Origin: Takakia lepidozioides
Lineage: Eukaryota; Streptophyta; Takakiopsida; Takakiales; Takakiaceae
Reading direction: 5' to 3'
DNA length: 64,000 nt
Assembly: GCA_030704615.1 (NCBI GenBank)
Contig: CM060731.1
Coordinates: 10,230,001-10,294,000 of the forward strand
Made by a program: the position numbers and the translations under genes. How positions within the stretch are numbered: position 1 is the stretch's first letter; each line of letters starts with the position of its first letter. Under the pieces are notes generated by a model. It was not told where the DNA came from, did not search any database, and saw only the letters and a program-made list of their open reading frames with translations. Of the stretch, positions 48,481 through 59,800 are shown piece by piece.

Positions 48481-49054
48481 GGTAAGCACAACTGTTACAG
48501 AAAACTAGGGCATCGCGCTGCTATGCACTACTAGTAACGACTTTGGGGAACAATGTCTAGGAATATGTATTGTGGAACAATCCCCCAAGGATCATTCCGC
48601 CTTGCCAATAACACTCACATGTTTAGATTTTGAGGAGCTCTAATTGGTCCAGCTAAATGAGTGACATCCAAGTATAAATATGCTCATTTGTGTTCTTGTT
48701 CATCAAGGTAATCAACATGTGGTTGCTTCACATAGGGGCCACCCTTGAAAAAAGGCAGTAGCTGCAAGGGGAAGTGGCTGTTAGTTACGCCGGCTCTGGC
48801 CGGAGTCCTCTTCTTCTAGTTGCTTCAGCCTCTCATTGCTTGATAATAGCAATTCAATTCAATGCGGGCATGTGTGGTTGCGGCGGGGCCCGCATGTGAG
48901 AGAGGGAGATGCGAGGGAGGGGGAGTTTGTGTTTTTTTGCCCACTACCCGACGGGCTCAGTCTGCTCAGCTGAGCCCGCGGGGGCAAACCAGTCTGTTGG
49001 GGTCCACAAACACATCATAAAACATTAATTTTTTGGAGATGTTACAGAAAGCAG

Positions 49055-49125
49055 CGGTAGTGTGGTGGTAAAGAGCAACTTATAATATGCATGCGGTTTG
49101 ATGATCGAATCATACTGTGGTGTGC
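49055..49125 (+). repeat. Second tRNA-like sequence
   Basis: GGTAGTGTGGTGGTAAAGAGC (A-box-like) followed by GATCGAATC (B box, 49104-49112) gives the spacing of an RNA polymerase III internal promoter. No full cloverleaf can be drawn. Confidence 0.35.
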
Positions 49126-49196
49126 CCATACAATGGAGAAGATGAGCGCACTCCTTCAGGAGTATAAGTCTCTCCGATGGAGTCTACCCACGTCCA

Positions 49197-49649
49197 CTAG
49201 CAGCAGTTCCACCGCAACAGCATAGCAGTGCGCATTCTTCTGCATGGGTGCCCGTCGTAGCTGGGAAAATCGGAATCAAGGATGCGCAGGAGCCACGGAC
49301 TCCTCAGACCAAGATCGTCACCCCGCTCGAAGGCGTACTGGCCTGGGAGATACTCAAAAGCGGACAATGTTTCCACATTCGAACCAGTATCTTCTGTGTA
49401 ATCTGTGTACCAGATAACGATGTCTCCCGATGTGGCCGAATACATTGCATAATCGATGCCTCCATAAAGGCAGTCGTCCCGGTTCCGGAAGCACGACATC
49501 CTTGCAAAGGAGGACCTGAGGACGTCTTTGATGCCGATGACAATGACCTTGCGGATAGCAACGAAGCCCTTAGATTTTCGAAATGATGAGAAGCGGAAGA
49601 GCAGTGCGGGCTCCAATAATAGAGCATCTGGGTCACAAGTACCCACCAA
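49197..49649 (-). CDS. Hypothetical ORF upstream of palindromic array 4
   Basis: This is a 150-codon minus-strand frame with balanced composition (DYAMYSATSGDIVIWYTDYT) and no recognised family. It points away from transposase copy B, with array 4 between them, as the ParB-methyltransferase gene does with copy A and array 1. No sequence similarity between the two flanking genes was seen. It may be an exon or a chance frame. Confidence 0.3.
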   Translation of the reverse strand: MVGTCDPDALLLEPALLFRFSSFRKSKGFVAIRKVIVIGIKDVLRSSFARMSCFRNRDDCLYGGIDYAMYSATSGDIVIWYTDYTEDTGSNVETLSAFEYLPGQYAFERGDDLGLRSPWLLRILDSDFPSYDGHPCRRMRTAMLLRWNCC

Positions 49650-49689
49650 TCATCGTGTAACGTGTTCATCACGCCAGCGGTGGATGAAC

Positions 49690-50790
49690 CGACGTACGGT
49701 ACCGCATTTCAGTTCCGATGTTTCACGATTTTCAGTCAGAAAGGAAATGCGGTGCCGCATTTCCGTCCCACAACTCCATGCCTCACATACAAAACGGAAA
49801 TGCGGCGCCGCATTTCCGTTTTGGAATGTCGGAAGGTGCGACTCCGACGGAAATGCGGTACTGCATTTCAGTTCCGATGTTTCCCGATTTTTTGTCAGAA
49901 CGGAAATGCGGTACCACATTTCCGTTCTGGATAGTATGAATGTCTCAAGCGGTCGGAATTGTGCTGTAGCTTTTCCGTCATTCGGCTCCATGCCTCAGAT
50001 ACAAAACAGAAATGCGGCGCCACATTTCCGTTCTGGAATGTCGGAAAGTGCGACTCGGACGGAAATGCGGTGCCGCATTTCAGTTCCGATGGTTCAGGAT
50101 TTTCAGTCAGAACGGAAATGTGGTACCGCATTTCCGTTCTGGAGAGTATGAATGTCTCAAGCGGTCGGAATTGCGCTGTAGCTTTTCCGTCACTCAGCTC
50201 CATGCCTCAGATACTAAACGGAAATGCGGCGCCGCATTTCTGTTCTGGAATGTCGGAAAGTGCGACTCGGACGGAAATGCGGTGCCGCATTTCAGTTCCG
50301 ATGGTTCAGGATTTTCAGTCAGAACGGAAATGCGGTACCGCATTTCCGTTATGGAGAGTATGAAGGTCTTGTGAGGACGGAAATGCGGTGCAACATTTCT
50401 ATCCCTCAGCTCCATGCGTCAGATACAAAACGGAAATGCGGCGCCGTATTTCTGTTCTGGTATGTCGGAAGGTGCGACTCGGACGGAAATGCGGTGCCGC
50501 ATTTCTGTTCCCATTGTTCATAATTCTCAATCAGAACGGAAATGCGGTACCGCATTTCCGTTCTACTTTCACATACCGTGCTTGCTGGATGGAAATGCGT
50601 TACCGCATTTCCGTTCTGGAGAGTAGAAAGGTTTCCCCCGGACGGAAACTCGGTGCCGCATTTCCGTCGCTCTGGTGCATGAGCAAGATGCAAAACGGAA
50701 ATGCGGCGCCGTATTTCCGTCCAGCAGCAATCGAAAGTATCACTCCGGACGGAAATCTGGAACCTCATTTCCGCATGCTGAACCTGAATG
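49690..50790. repeat. Palindrome-rich tandem array 4 (period 212 bp)
   Basis: GTCGGAA followed by AGTGCGACTC or GGTGCGACTC recurs at 49828, 50040, 50252 and 50464, exactly 212 bases apart. Units contain repeated palindromes of CGGAAATGCGG and CCGCATTTCCG around GGCGCC, GGTGCC or GGTACC centres. The array lies immediately 5' of the putative transposase copy B. Confidence 0.92.
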
Positions 50791-51154
50791 GGTTGCATTG
50801 TTCCGAAACAACACAATTGCGGCCAGTCTTGATGAGCACAACTTGGTTGTCTGACCGTTTTAACTAACAGTACTGGCACTTGTCAGTGCGAACGTTCCTG
50901 TCTACACCGAGAATACTGCTGGATCCACCCTCAGGAGAAACTGTCAGGAGATGTTATTTCGTCGCCGAATCGGCCATCATTGTCTAACTTACTGGCTATG
51001 GAATCACAGCTCCCACCTTCATGCATGTAGCTTGAAACAATACTTTCCACTTCAATGTGCGACTTCCAATCGTCGATGGACTTCGCATGGTGCATGTGAG
51101 CCTTGGTCTGTCGCTATACTGAACCTCGCACTTGCCAACTTCGTGCGGTCTTCG

Positions 51155-52906
51155 ATGGCTCCGAATTCCTACACTATAGTTTGTTGTCCTCCGCAACTTG
51201 GGAGAGCCTGGATCCCAAATGAGGGAGGACTTTGCAGAGTGACTGAAACTTACCTTTGTTCCAAATTCAAGCTCAAAGCGGGCACAGTTTATTTGGAAGA
51301 AGAAATGAAGGATGTTCCTGGACAGGTTGACGAGACCATTGTCGTGCTAGGTAACGACGGAGGTTGCGGAATCGAATGGCACGTACCCCCATCAGACACC
51401 ATCCTGTACCGAGTTGTGGGAATGCCCATTCCCTTTCCGAATCAGTCGTTGCCCACACCATCCACAGGCGACCACTGCCAACAGAGAGGTATGCAACGAT
51501 AATCATTCCCGAACTGGACCGTCAAGACCCTCCATAGCTTCTCGTGTGGACGTATTCGACATTTCCGATGATAAAGATGAGTGCATTGAGGTCCCCATGT
51601 CCTCCACACGGTCGTTCAAATCCGAGATGGACGTCTCTGCAGGTGCTACGTCTGTACCCTCGAGCATAACTCCAACCCGGTCCATTGTGCAGCTCCTACG
51701 GCAACATCACCTCGATGGTTCTCGCTCCGAGCTGGCTGCTCTCGACTATGCCAAATTTCCAGTCAGGAAGGTAACGTATCTGCCTCCCGAAGTCGATGAC
51801 AATGTCATCTTCGAGTTTCCACCTGTTACTTCCTCAAACAAAGCCTCAGGGATGTTAACAGACATGGATTGAAAGCATGACGGACACCCCTGGTGTGTGA
51901 CGAAGACCAGTAGCACAAAAATTGTGTTCGTGTACGATGCGTCCTCTGTGCGGGGAAGCTGAGGTGCCTCAATCCCGCCTGCTTCCACTTTCTTTCCAAA
52001 GGAGGGCGGAGAAACGAGATGGATTGGACTGGCACAACGCATCATCCATTCATTGTCTCCAGCCAAGCTCCTGCGGGTACTTTCAAGTGCGCACATTGCA
52101 AAGAACCACCGACGTGCATGTCCATGTGCAGAGCCAAGCAATATTACGTTATCCATTTGCTCCCGGACTTGACTAGAGCTTGCATACACGTTGGGGTCCA
52201 CTGCCACCCCTTGGCGAGAGGCAACATGCGTGAGGCTGTGCAGGAAGCACACGACATCATAAAAGAGGAGGTGAAATTGAGCCCCGGAGCCAGACCAAAG
52301 CAGATTCAGCTGAAGGCAGCCCACAAGATTGCTCTTGGCAAAATCATGTCTGAAGATGGTTCAGACCGAGTGCCCTTGAACGAAGAGGAGATGCTTGACC
52401 TGTTGGAGTCCGTCTCGCACGTTTGTAGTCCGAATGTGCGGAATCACATCGTATCTTGCAAGCAAGAGTTCGGCCGAGGGTCGGACATGCACTCAATCCT
52501 GGAGGTGAAACGAATGACTGGATATGACTACATCCAAGGTAGCAGGTTTCCAGGGCAAGGCAGCGAATCCGATCGTTGTTACATTTTTAAAATGTCGACG
52601 TGTGGGCCTAGGAGTGGAGTCGACTTGGTCACTCGCATGACAACTGGAAACTTGTCGAATGCTTAGGTGATGTTTGATCACATCAAGCGAATTACAAACC
52701 ATCAGTGGGTGACTATGGGTGCGCATGTTTATGACTATCACTCCAAGAGGCTCATGACGATTGCAATCTGCGAGATGAAAGGGGAGGACACACAGTCGGA
52801 GATGCATCTATGGGAGGGCATAAACGAGCAGATGACAAGGGCGGGATTGCCAGAGCCCAATTTCAGGGGATTCATGGCAGACAACGCTCAGGCCAAGTGG
52901 GCAGCG
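51155..52906 (+). pseudogene. Putative DDE transposase, copy B (5' two thirds)
   Basis: ATG 51155 starts MAPNSYTIVCCPP. Conserved blocks shared with copy A are RVTETYLC, LKAGTVYLEEE, VPPSDTILYRVVG, DYAKFPVRKVTYLPPEVDDN and ASGMLTDMD, then an in-frame TGA before KHDGHPWCVTK. A Cys-rich block (CAHCKE...C...C, about 52090-52145) is followed by CIHVGVHCHPLARGN. Then come HQWVTMGAHVYDYHSKRL near 52715 and FRGFMADNAQAKWAA near 52865. The spacing of HVYD and FMAD and the zinc-type block suggest a MULE-like DDE transposase; this is inference. The reading stops making sense at about 52906, in the middle of the catalytic domain. Confidence 0.65.
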
Positions 52907-53258
52907 CTCCTCCAAATTTGGAAATGCGGCAGATTAAACAAGTATTAAAATAATAGTTTTATATTTGACCTTGCCGTTTTTGGAAGTTACAGATCCTGTA
53001 ATGCGGCAAAGATATGTTGTCAGTAACAACTCCGCTCATGGTTTTTTAGATCCGCTCATGGAAATGAGTGACCGTGCAACGAGAAATCCAGTATACCACG
53101 GCAAAAGGACGTCGCATACTGGCCTGTATAGAGTATTCCGCGGTTTTACATGCCTTAACATTGGAATGAAGCTGACCCTTTTGCCGCGACTGAACCAATA
53201 GAGTCTGCACAATTCTGTCATCTTCCAGTATTCGGCGGGAAAGTTTTGCGACTCAACT

Positions 53259-53282
53259 AGGAAATGCGGCGCCGCATTTCCT
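53259..53282. repeat. Isolated copy of the palindromic core
   Basis: AGGAAATGCGGC followed by GCCGCATTTCCT is a perfect 24-base palindrome, identical in core to array 4. It lies between the broken transposase copy B and its inverted 3' piece. Confidence 0.9.
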
Positions 53283-53559
53283 TGCCGGGGGTCGAATGAG
53301 AAAAGCAAAGTTTGGGAGAGCAGAAAAACAGGAACCCTCCAACACACCAAAATACATGCACGTGGAAACACGAGTGAATGACATAGTATTATCTTAGTTC
53401 GAGAAAAACAGGTTACTGGTAGGCAAGACATAAGTCGGACCTTTCTGTGGCCAGAGTCAGAGCTACTTGCAGCAGTACAGTTCTACTATCCGAAAAGGAT
53501 GGGCGTACCATAGTGTTGGGACCGCAAGCCAAGGTCACTGGTCCCCTGGATCCATATTC

Positions 53560-53945
53560 AGAAGAATGTGGACCTCTTGGGGGCTCAACTCATGTCCGTG
53601 TCGGAATCCAAGCACCGCTCCTACAAGGACACAAACAATGGTGAGGAACCAATGGAAAGGTTCGTAATAGAAAGACAATTGCACGAAAATGACAGCATCA
53701 TACCTCCCGCATGTACTGTCCGAACTGTCGATACCGGAAATGCCACCACCCCAACCAGTTGTGCAAGGCTCCCAGATTGGTTGTCTCCACTGCACCTGAC
53801 GTGTTCCACCAAGCCTCGATGATAGCAAACTTAACCTCCGCATCATCAAATGTGGGTGTGTGAGATAGACTCTGCATCCAATGGAATCCACATGATCTCT
53901 CTTTCCCCTCCATTGGAACATTGGGGTCCTCACCGTACACTCATG
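53560..53945 (-). pseudogene. Inverted 3' fragment of the same DDE transposase family
   Basis: The minus strand reads VYGEDPNVPMEGKER, CGFHWMQSLSH and RYRQFGQYMREV, then a GT donor. The following exon reads ERCLDSDTDMS and then stops. These match the 3' part of copy A (DPNVPMEGKER, QFGDYMREV, EMCLDSDTDM). The fragment begins where copy B stops, but on the opposite strand. Confidence 0.65.
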
Positions 53946-54574
53946 AAATCCGCATGTCTTAGACTTCGGCTCACCGCTCATGCGACTCATGCGGCTCATG
54001 CGGCTCATGGCTCATGGCTCATGGTTTCTGCTCATGAAATAGTAAACCTCTTGCCCAAGCCATCAAACTTTCAATATTTGTGGATGAGGCAAACAACAGA
54101 GGTGTTAGGATCGGTTGAGCGCAAGGAGGAAGGGCATCCTACTGGTTTCACAACTGAGGTGAATGATGTCTTGAGGAGGTGTGTGTGGCCTGATTGTGAG
54201 AGTGGCACGGGTAGCCAACATGAGACTGAAGGCGTTGGCTCGATCTCTGGATAAGGATACTGAACAACCTGCATCTGAATTTGGTTTTGGGAATGAGTCC
54301 ACTCCAAGTCCTTACATGTTGCGATCTTCTCAAGTGAAAGATCGCGATGTGGCTGGGCATAGCCAAGCTGTAGAGGATTTGGGTTCTGTGGGATGCACAG
54401 TGAAGGTGAAATTCTCGGATTTGCACTTGGAGGATGTATCTTCATCCTCCAATGTCAGTCAGTGGCTTTATGGCACAGTGCTCGAATTGACATGGGATAT
54501 TGTTGCTGCCCACGAGGTCTTTCTTGTATCCTTGGCGCAGGTGTGCATACTGTATCCTCTCATTTTTGTCAATT

Positions 54575-55245
54575 GTTAGAATAGTCAATGCAAACAGAAC
54601 AGACTGGGATACAAAGCTACTGAAAGCTTTGTGGTCATACAGGACTTCATATAAAGTCACCACTAAGTATACACCATTCCAATTAGTTTATGGTATGGAA
54701 GCTTTACTTCCAGTGGAGTTTTTATTACCTACTATGAGAACTGAATGGGGAAGAAGAATGGAATTGGAAGATTCAATTAAGGTCAGGAAACATGAATTAT
54801 ACCATATAGAGGAAGTACGAGCTGATGCAGCTGACAACATGACGAGAATACAGATGAAAAGGAAGGATCAGTTTGATGAAGGGAAGTTGAAGACTTTCAA
54901 AACATGAGATTTGGTTTTGTGGTTGCAGAAGAAGGGAAAGATTAAGGCTTCTAAGCTTAAATCGCCATGGAAGGGACCTTATGTCATACAAAAGATGTAT
55001 GATAACAACACGGCCATGTTACAAACCATTAACAAGGAAATGCTGGGCAGGGTCAATGCCAACAAGTTGAAAGGATACAGTGGTATCCATGACAAGCCAT
55101 TGAGGCACGATTTGCATATAGAACCACAGGAGCAAATACAGGCTGTTCTAGTAACACCAACGGAGCATAGAATACTTGTCGTTAAACCGGTGAGGAGCGG
55201 AAAACACAGATGTTTAAATAGCTATCATAGCCCAACACAGGGTCA
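54575..55245 (+). pseudogene. Gypsy integrase C-terminal fragment (a third lineage)
   Basis: TDWDTKLLKALWSYRTSYK and TPFQLVYGMEALLPVEF are the end of a Ty3/gypsy integrase core. One in-frame TGA (54905-54907) interrupts before DLVLWLQKKG, and KSPWKGPYVIQKMYDN follows. There is no chromodomain, and the sequence differs from copies 1 and 2, so this is another gypsy family. An acidic ORF (55267-55500) follows, of unknown meaning. Confidence 0.82.
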
Positions 55246-55559
55246 CACAGCCCTGTCGATGCAGAAATGTCAGCCACAATAGAAGAGTTACTGGGTCTGG
55301 CCCCTACTGAGATGCTGAATGATGAGGACCTTCCATTGTTTGAATCAAATGACTCTGATTCAGACTTTGACCCTGCAGAAGATGTAAGAGCCATGGGTGA
55401 TAATGGGGGTGATGCTGACATGTGGGATTATGTTGTCCATACTGGAAATGCCAGTCGTGAAGTGGGGCAGTACTCTTTGCCAGAGTCTTGGCACAATTAG
55501 GGTCCTTTTGAATTTTTTGGGGATGATATGTGGAACTCCACAGATAAATCTTTGCTAGA

Positions 55560-56025
55560 ATTGGACTGCCTGAGCTTCCGTAACCCCTTGGGTTACAATT
55601 ATCAAGCGCCTCATGCGAGAGAAAGCCTCCCTCAAGCTCTCAGTAGGCTTCCGTTGGAACTCTTGCAAGCTCCGCAATTTCTCTGTCCTCACCCCTTGGT
55701 AGTTCCCTCTTAACTCTTCGAAGAACTCCACAACAGGGTTGAAGGCAGGCACGGGTACTGGTGCTGGTGCGGTAGTGGCTTGGGTGGATGTCGTAGCTAC
55801 GGTACCACCAGTCCCACTAGTCCCACTGCTGCTTGCTAAAGCTGCCGGTGCAGCGGCAGGTGTAGCTAAAATCATCCAACTCGATGGTGCCCACCGCCCC
55901 AAAGTACTTTTGTGGCCACTTGGTAGCTCCATACATCTCCTCCATTGTGTCCCACAACAAATGGCAAGAAAACAACTTGCACCGCCGGTGTGAGTCATCC
56001 TGATTCACAATCCGAATCAGAAGGA
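55560..56025 (-). pseudogene. Gag fragment of the methyltransferase-bearing retrotransposon family
   Basis: The minus strand reads FGAVGTIELDDF in one frame, then, in another, a Pro/Ala/Thr-rich linker and FFEELRGNYQGVRTEKL, EFQRKPTESLREAFSRMRR. It closely matches 6361-6890. Relative to that copy it has an internal deletion after ELDDF. It preserves the uninterrupted sequence around the gypsy copy 1 insertion point (GGGGCGGTGGGCACC). Confidence 0.85.
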
Positions 56026-56029
56026 TGAA

Positions 56030-57680
56030 TTGGAGTGGTGGTGAAAGTGGTCCTAGAACACACCTTGGGGATAATGCAGCCCTAGTGGATTTTTCAATCT
56101 TTTTTGGCCTATGTACGTGATGCGGAAGGTTGTGCTTATGACTTAATTTGTATGCCCGCACATTAAATTCAAAGGGTAGAGAGAAAAGAGGAAAATGATG
56201 GGTTCTCTTATCAGTGAGAGAGCTTAGAGCCTGGCTTGAAGTCCATATTCTCATGGGCATAAAAAAATTGCCCAACACTAGATGTTACTGGAAAGATGAT
56301 GAAGAATTCCTGAAATACGCTTCCATCGTCCGAATCATGAGTAGGAACAATGGGAAGCCATTTTGAGGTGCTTGCATCTAGTATACAATCGGACTGTTGT
56401 GACTGAAAGCGTAGCTACGGCATGAGCCTAGCCGCGTAAGCCCAGGAGCTCGACTCATGCTTTGCCCTTTAAGCGTGAGCCCAGGGTTTAGAGGAGGGAG
56501 AAGCAAGACCTATAACCGAGGACAGAGTTTAGAGTGGGTCCTATTACCATAGAAACATATATTTTGGAAGAAGATGTGAACACGACAAAACTTCCAAACA
56601 CGGCAAACACGATAATATACGGCAAACACGGCAATATTGAGTCCCCTTTAGAAGCACAACGATCGACCTAATTCCCCCAGCCCTACTTCGTCAACCCCAA
56701 ACACTCCCACCCCCAAGCACTTCACGCAGCTGGTCCCACCCTTCACCAGCCCCAAGCGCTTCACCTTGAAGACGAGCCCCAAGCCGCGATCCCACCTGGC
56801 CCCATTCTCACCAAGCCAACCTTCTCTAGTCACTGTTCTTATAAGTATACTCCTGCAGCAGCCACACCCACTAGTGAGTTGCTTTTCAACCCACCGACAA
56901 TAGTAGAACTATCTAGAAAGTAGAACTCTCTAGAAAGTCAACTAGTGAACTAGGGAAGATGGCTATACCAACTCTGGCCCGCGAGTAGTGGCTTTAACGG
57001 GTTCTGGACCTAGATGGCGGGTCCGGGTCCGGGACCGGGTCCGGTTCTGGGTTCATTTTAAAAATGAACCCGGGTCAGGGTCCGAGTTTTTGGTGATGGC
57101 ACGGGTCCGGATCCAGATAGGTAACCCGGACCCTAACCATGGTTTTTTTTAGGGATTTTGAAAAGGAGTAGGAGTGGCTATATATATTGGGTGTAGGCTA
57201 GTGCAAGTAGCTCACTCTAGGTAATTTTCCTTGAATTGGTAGGCCACATGTATTTCCACATTTGCCATATTTTGCGAATCAAATGGATGTTGATGAGTAA
57301 TAGAAGGTGAAGTATAGAAATAGTTAAAAACCATAGGACGAATGGAACTCTTTCTATTCTATATGAAAACCATAGGCTAATTGGTGCAAATGAGGTGTAT
57401 AGTTCTCGCAAGACCGGCGACGAGTATCTCCTTGGGATGGGAAACGGAGGAGGCCCCACAATCCTGAACCCATTCCTCATCTGGCCCGTCAAATCCTCCT
57501 TTATGGGGCCCGCCATGGCTACATTTGTGTTGCCCCCGTGGGTCCACAGGCAAAGACCTTTTTGACACTGCCAGTTTTTGGCGAAAACTGCCTTATTTGG
57601 AGATTTTTTTCCCTTTGTTTCATTCGCCAAGGGGATTTTCAGGCGGCCAAATGGCGAAAAATTGCTAATAAAAAAAACGC
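56030..57680. other. No gene recognised
   Basis: It contains GGGTCCGGG-type repeats (57020-57130) with a palindrome, GGGTTCATTTT-A-AAAATGAACCC, at 57049-57071. A 190-codon minus ORF (57217-57789) has no family features. Confidence 0.4.
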
Positions 57681-57689
57681 TGACCCTAA

Positions 57690-58280
57690 CCTGCCGGGTA
57701 CCCAAGGTGAAAATCCGGACCCGCATAACACTCTCGTCGATGATCATCCTTGAAACATGATCATGAAGAAATTGAATGTGTTGACGCACTCATTTCTCCG
57801 CGGGGGGTGGGAACAAAAAATATATATATATTATTTTTTCCCCCTTCCCCCCCTTCCCCAACCCGCCGGGTACCCGGGGTGAAAATCCGGACCCGCACAA
57901 CACGGTCATCGATGTCGTCGATGATCATCCTGAAATCATGATCATGAAGAAATTGAGTGCGTTGACGCACTCAGTTCTGCGCGGGGGAGGGGACAAAAAA
58001 AAAACAATAATTTATTCTTATTTTTTATTTTATTTCCCCCCCCCCCATTTTACCCACCAGATACCCAAGGTGAAAATCCGGACCCGCACAACACCGTCGA
58101 TCATGAAGAAATTGAGTGCGTTGATGCACTCAGTTGTCCGCGGGGGGGGAGGGGACGAAAAGAAAAAACAACATATATATATATTCCCCTCCCCCCTATC
58201 CCCCCGAGGACTAAGTGCGTCAACACACTCAATTGCTTCATGATCATGATTTCACGATGATCATCGACGACATCTATCCA
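57690..58280. repeat. Degenerate tandem repeats with TGATCATGA palindromes
   Basis: GGTGAAAATCCGGACCCGCA recurs near 57706, 57878 and 58069, followed each time by GATCATGAAGAAATTGA and a GTTGACGCACTCA inverted motif. The period is about 170-190 bases, with C-runs and A/T-runs between units. Confidence 0.75.
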
Positions 58281-58364
58281 AATGCAAGGGGGGAAAAAAA
58301 AAAAAAAAAAAAAAACTTAATTTTTTTCAATCTATTTTTGAATTCTCATGTGCCTACGCCCCCT

Positions 58365-58595
58365 TAATTCCCAACCCGGTTTCCCTCCACGAACATGGCA
58401 GTTCGCTTAGGGTTAGGGTTAGGATTTGGAGTTACGATTTGCAACATTTCCCCGGTTTGCCATGTTTGCCGTGTTTCCGCGGTAATGACGTCACCTTAAT
58501 TCCCAGCCTATTTCTCTTCACGAACATGGCAGTTCGCTAAAGGTTAGGGGTTAGGGTTTGCCGTGTTTGTCGTGTTTCCGCGGTAATGGGTGCTC
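58365..58595. repeat. Two-copy direct repeat
   Basis: CACGAACATGGCAGTTCGCT and TTTCCGCGGTAATG each occur twice (about 58389 and 58519; about 58468 and 58574), a duplication of about 110-130 bases just upstream of the piggyBac frame. Confidence 0.7.
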
Positions 58596-59800
58596 ATCCG
58601 CGGAAATACACCCTGCATCTTCCCTCATTCTCGTGCCACGTGGATTGGGCTTACGTCAGGCTCTTGGGCTCACAGGCTCCTGGGCTCGCGTGGCTAGGCT
58701 CACACTCTAGCATCCCCCTTGTGACTGACTCTGGAAACCCTGGATTTGATAAGCTAGCAAAGACTCGTCGGCTGATTGATGCACAGAATAAACTGTATGA
58801 TCAGCATTATGTGCCTGAACAACACTTGACAATTGATGAGATGATGGTCAAGTATAAAGGCAAGTATTGCAAATTGCAGCAGTATCTAGCGAAGAAGCCG
58901 GTGAAATGGGGTATCAAATATTGGGCCTTGGCCAATTCTACATCTAAATACGTCCAAAAGATAGAGGTCTATCTTGGGAAGGAGGATGATGTAGATTTGA
59001 GCCATGGCACGGGATATGCAGTGGTAAATAGACTTCTTGAGGGATTTGAGGGGAAAGGTCACATAGTCGTAATGGACAATTTCTTTTCCAGCCCTTTGTT
59101 GTTCTATGACTTGGCAGCCAAGGGCATCTACGCTACAGGTGCAGTCAAGGCAATCTGGATTGGATTTCCTTCGTCTTTAGATTTGGGAAAACATGGAGAG
59201 AGGGGGAGATTTGAGTATTGCATGCATATCTCTAGAAAGGTGGCAGCCTTGTCATGGTTTGACAGAAAATGTGGGAATTTTCTGTCTACTGCAATGAGCC
59301 CAGTGGCTGTAGGTTGTTTCATACCCCGTTGGCACAATGGGGCCCGGCGCTCGGTGCCTACTTCTCCCATAGTGAAGCACTATCAAGAATTTATGAGGGG
59401 GGTATATGTTCAGGACCAACTGAGGGGCTACTATAGTGTTCAGACCCGAGATCACAAATGGTGGCATAGGCTTTACTTCCATTATGTGGACACCTCTTTG
59501 GTGAATGGATACCTTCTTTACCTTGCATTCATGAAAGCCCGTGGTCGATCACCGATGTCGCATCTCTTGTTCAATTTAGAAGTTGATACTGGCCTGATTG
59601 AGAGGTGGCTTGGGCCCAGGAGAACAATGGTTCCAGAGTGTTGTGTCCCGAATCCTCGAGCATTGCATTTCTCCCAGCTGAGTTCTAGACGCCGCAAGTG
59701 TGTTGAATGTGGAGCAAGACAGAGGTACTTCTATAGTACCTGTGGAAATGTGGCTGTGTGCATGGGGAGATGCTTTGTCAAACGTCACTCTAGAATTTGA
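58586..59800 (+). CDS. PiggyBac-type transposase, 5' truncated
   Basis: This is a 404-residue open frame. From about residue 50 it follows the piggyBac DDE domain (DDE_Tnp_1_7): LTIDEMMVKYKGKY (Asp84), KPVKWGIKYWALANS, VVMDNFFSSPLLFYDL (Asp164), WFDRKCGNFLST (Asp226), then DQLRGYYS, KWWHRLYFHYVD and NGYLLY. The C terminus has a Cys-rich zinc-binding tail (CVECGARQRYFYSTC...C...C). Such enzymes cut and paste DNA at TTAA sites. The first about 45 residues look unrelated and the usual N-terminal domain is missing, so the gene is truncated or its first exons lie in the repeats upstream. The spacing from the second to the third Asp is shorter than in the insect enzyme. No internal stop is present. 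Confidence 0.85.
   Translation: MGAHPRKYTLHLPSFSCHVDWAYVRLLGSQAPGLAWLGSHSSIPLVTDSGNPGFDKLAKTRRLIDAQNKLYDQHYVPEQHLTIDEMMVKYKGKYCKLQQYLAKKPVKWGIKYWALANSTSKYVQKIEVYLGKEDDVDLSHGTGYAVVNRLLEGFEGKGHIVVMDNFFSSPLLFYDLAAKGIYATGAVKAIWIGFPSSLDLGKHGERGRFEYCMHISRKVAALSWFDRKCGNFLSTAMSPVAVGCFIPRWHNGARRSVPTSPIVKHYQEFMRGVYVQDQLRGYYSVQTRDHKWWHRLYFHYVDTSLVNGYLLYLAFMKARGRSPMSHLLFNLEVDTGLIERWLGPRRTMVPECCVPNPRALHFSQLSSRRRKCVECGARQRYFYSTCGNVAVCMGRCFVKRHSRI

Larger units (their letters stand above)
47436..49196. other. Upstream region of FHIT and intergenic DNA
   Basis: It probably contains the FHIT promoter; no TATA box could be fixed. An inverted GGGTAATGGCCC / GGGCATTACCC pair lies at about 48281-48373. Two tRNA-like sequences are listed separately. 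Confidence 0.4.

Noticed and set aside
54181-54579. 132-codon plus ORF before the integrase fragment
   Set aside because: No retroelement motif recognised and several competing frames; left unassigned.
58405-58420. TTAGGGTTAGGGTTAGG-like run suggesting an interstitial telomere
   Set aside because: Only about three imperfect units, inside a two-copy local duplication; too short to support a telomere origin.
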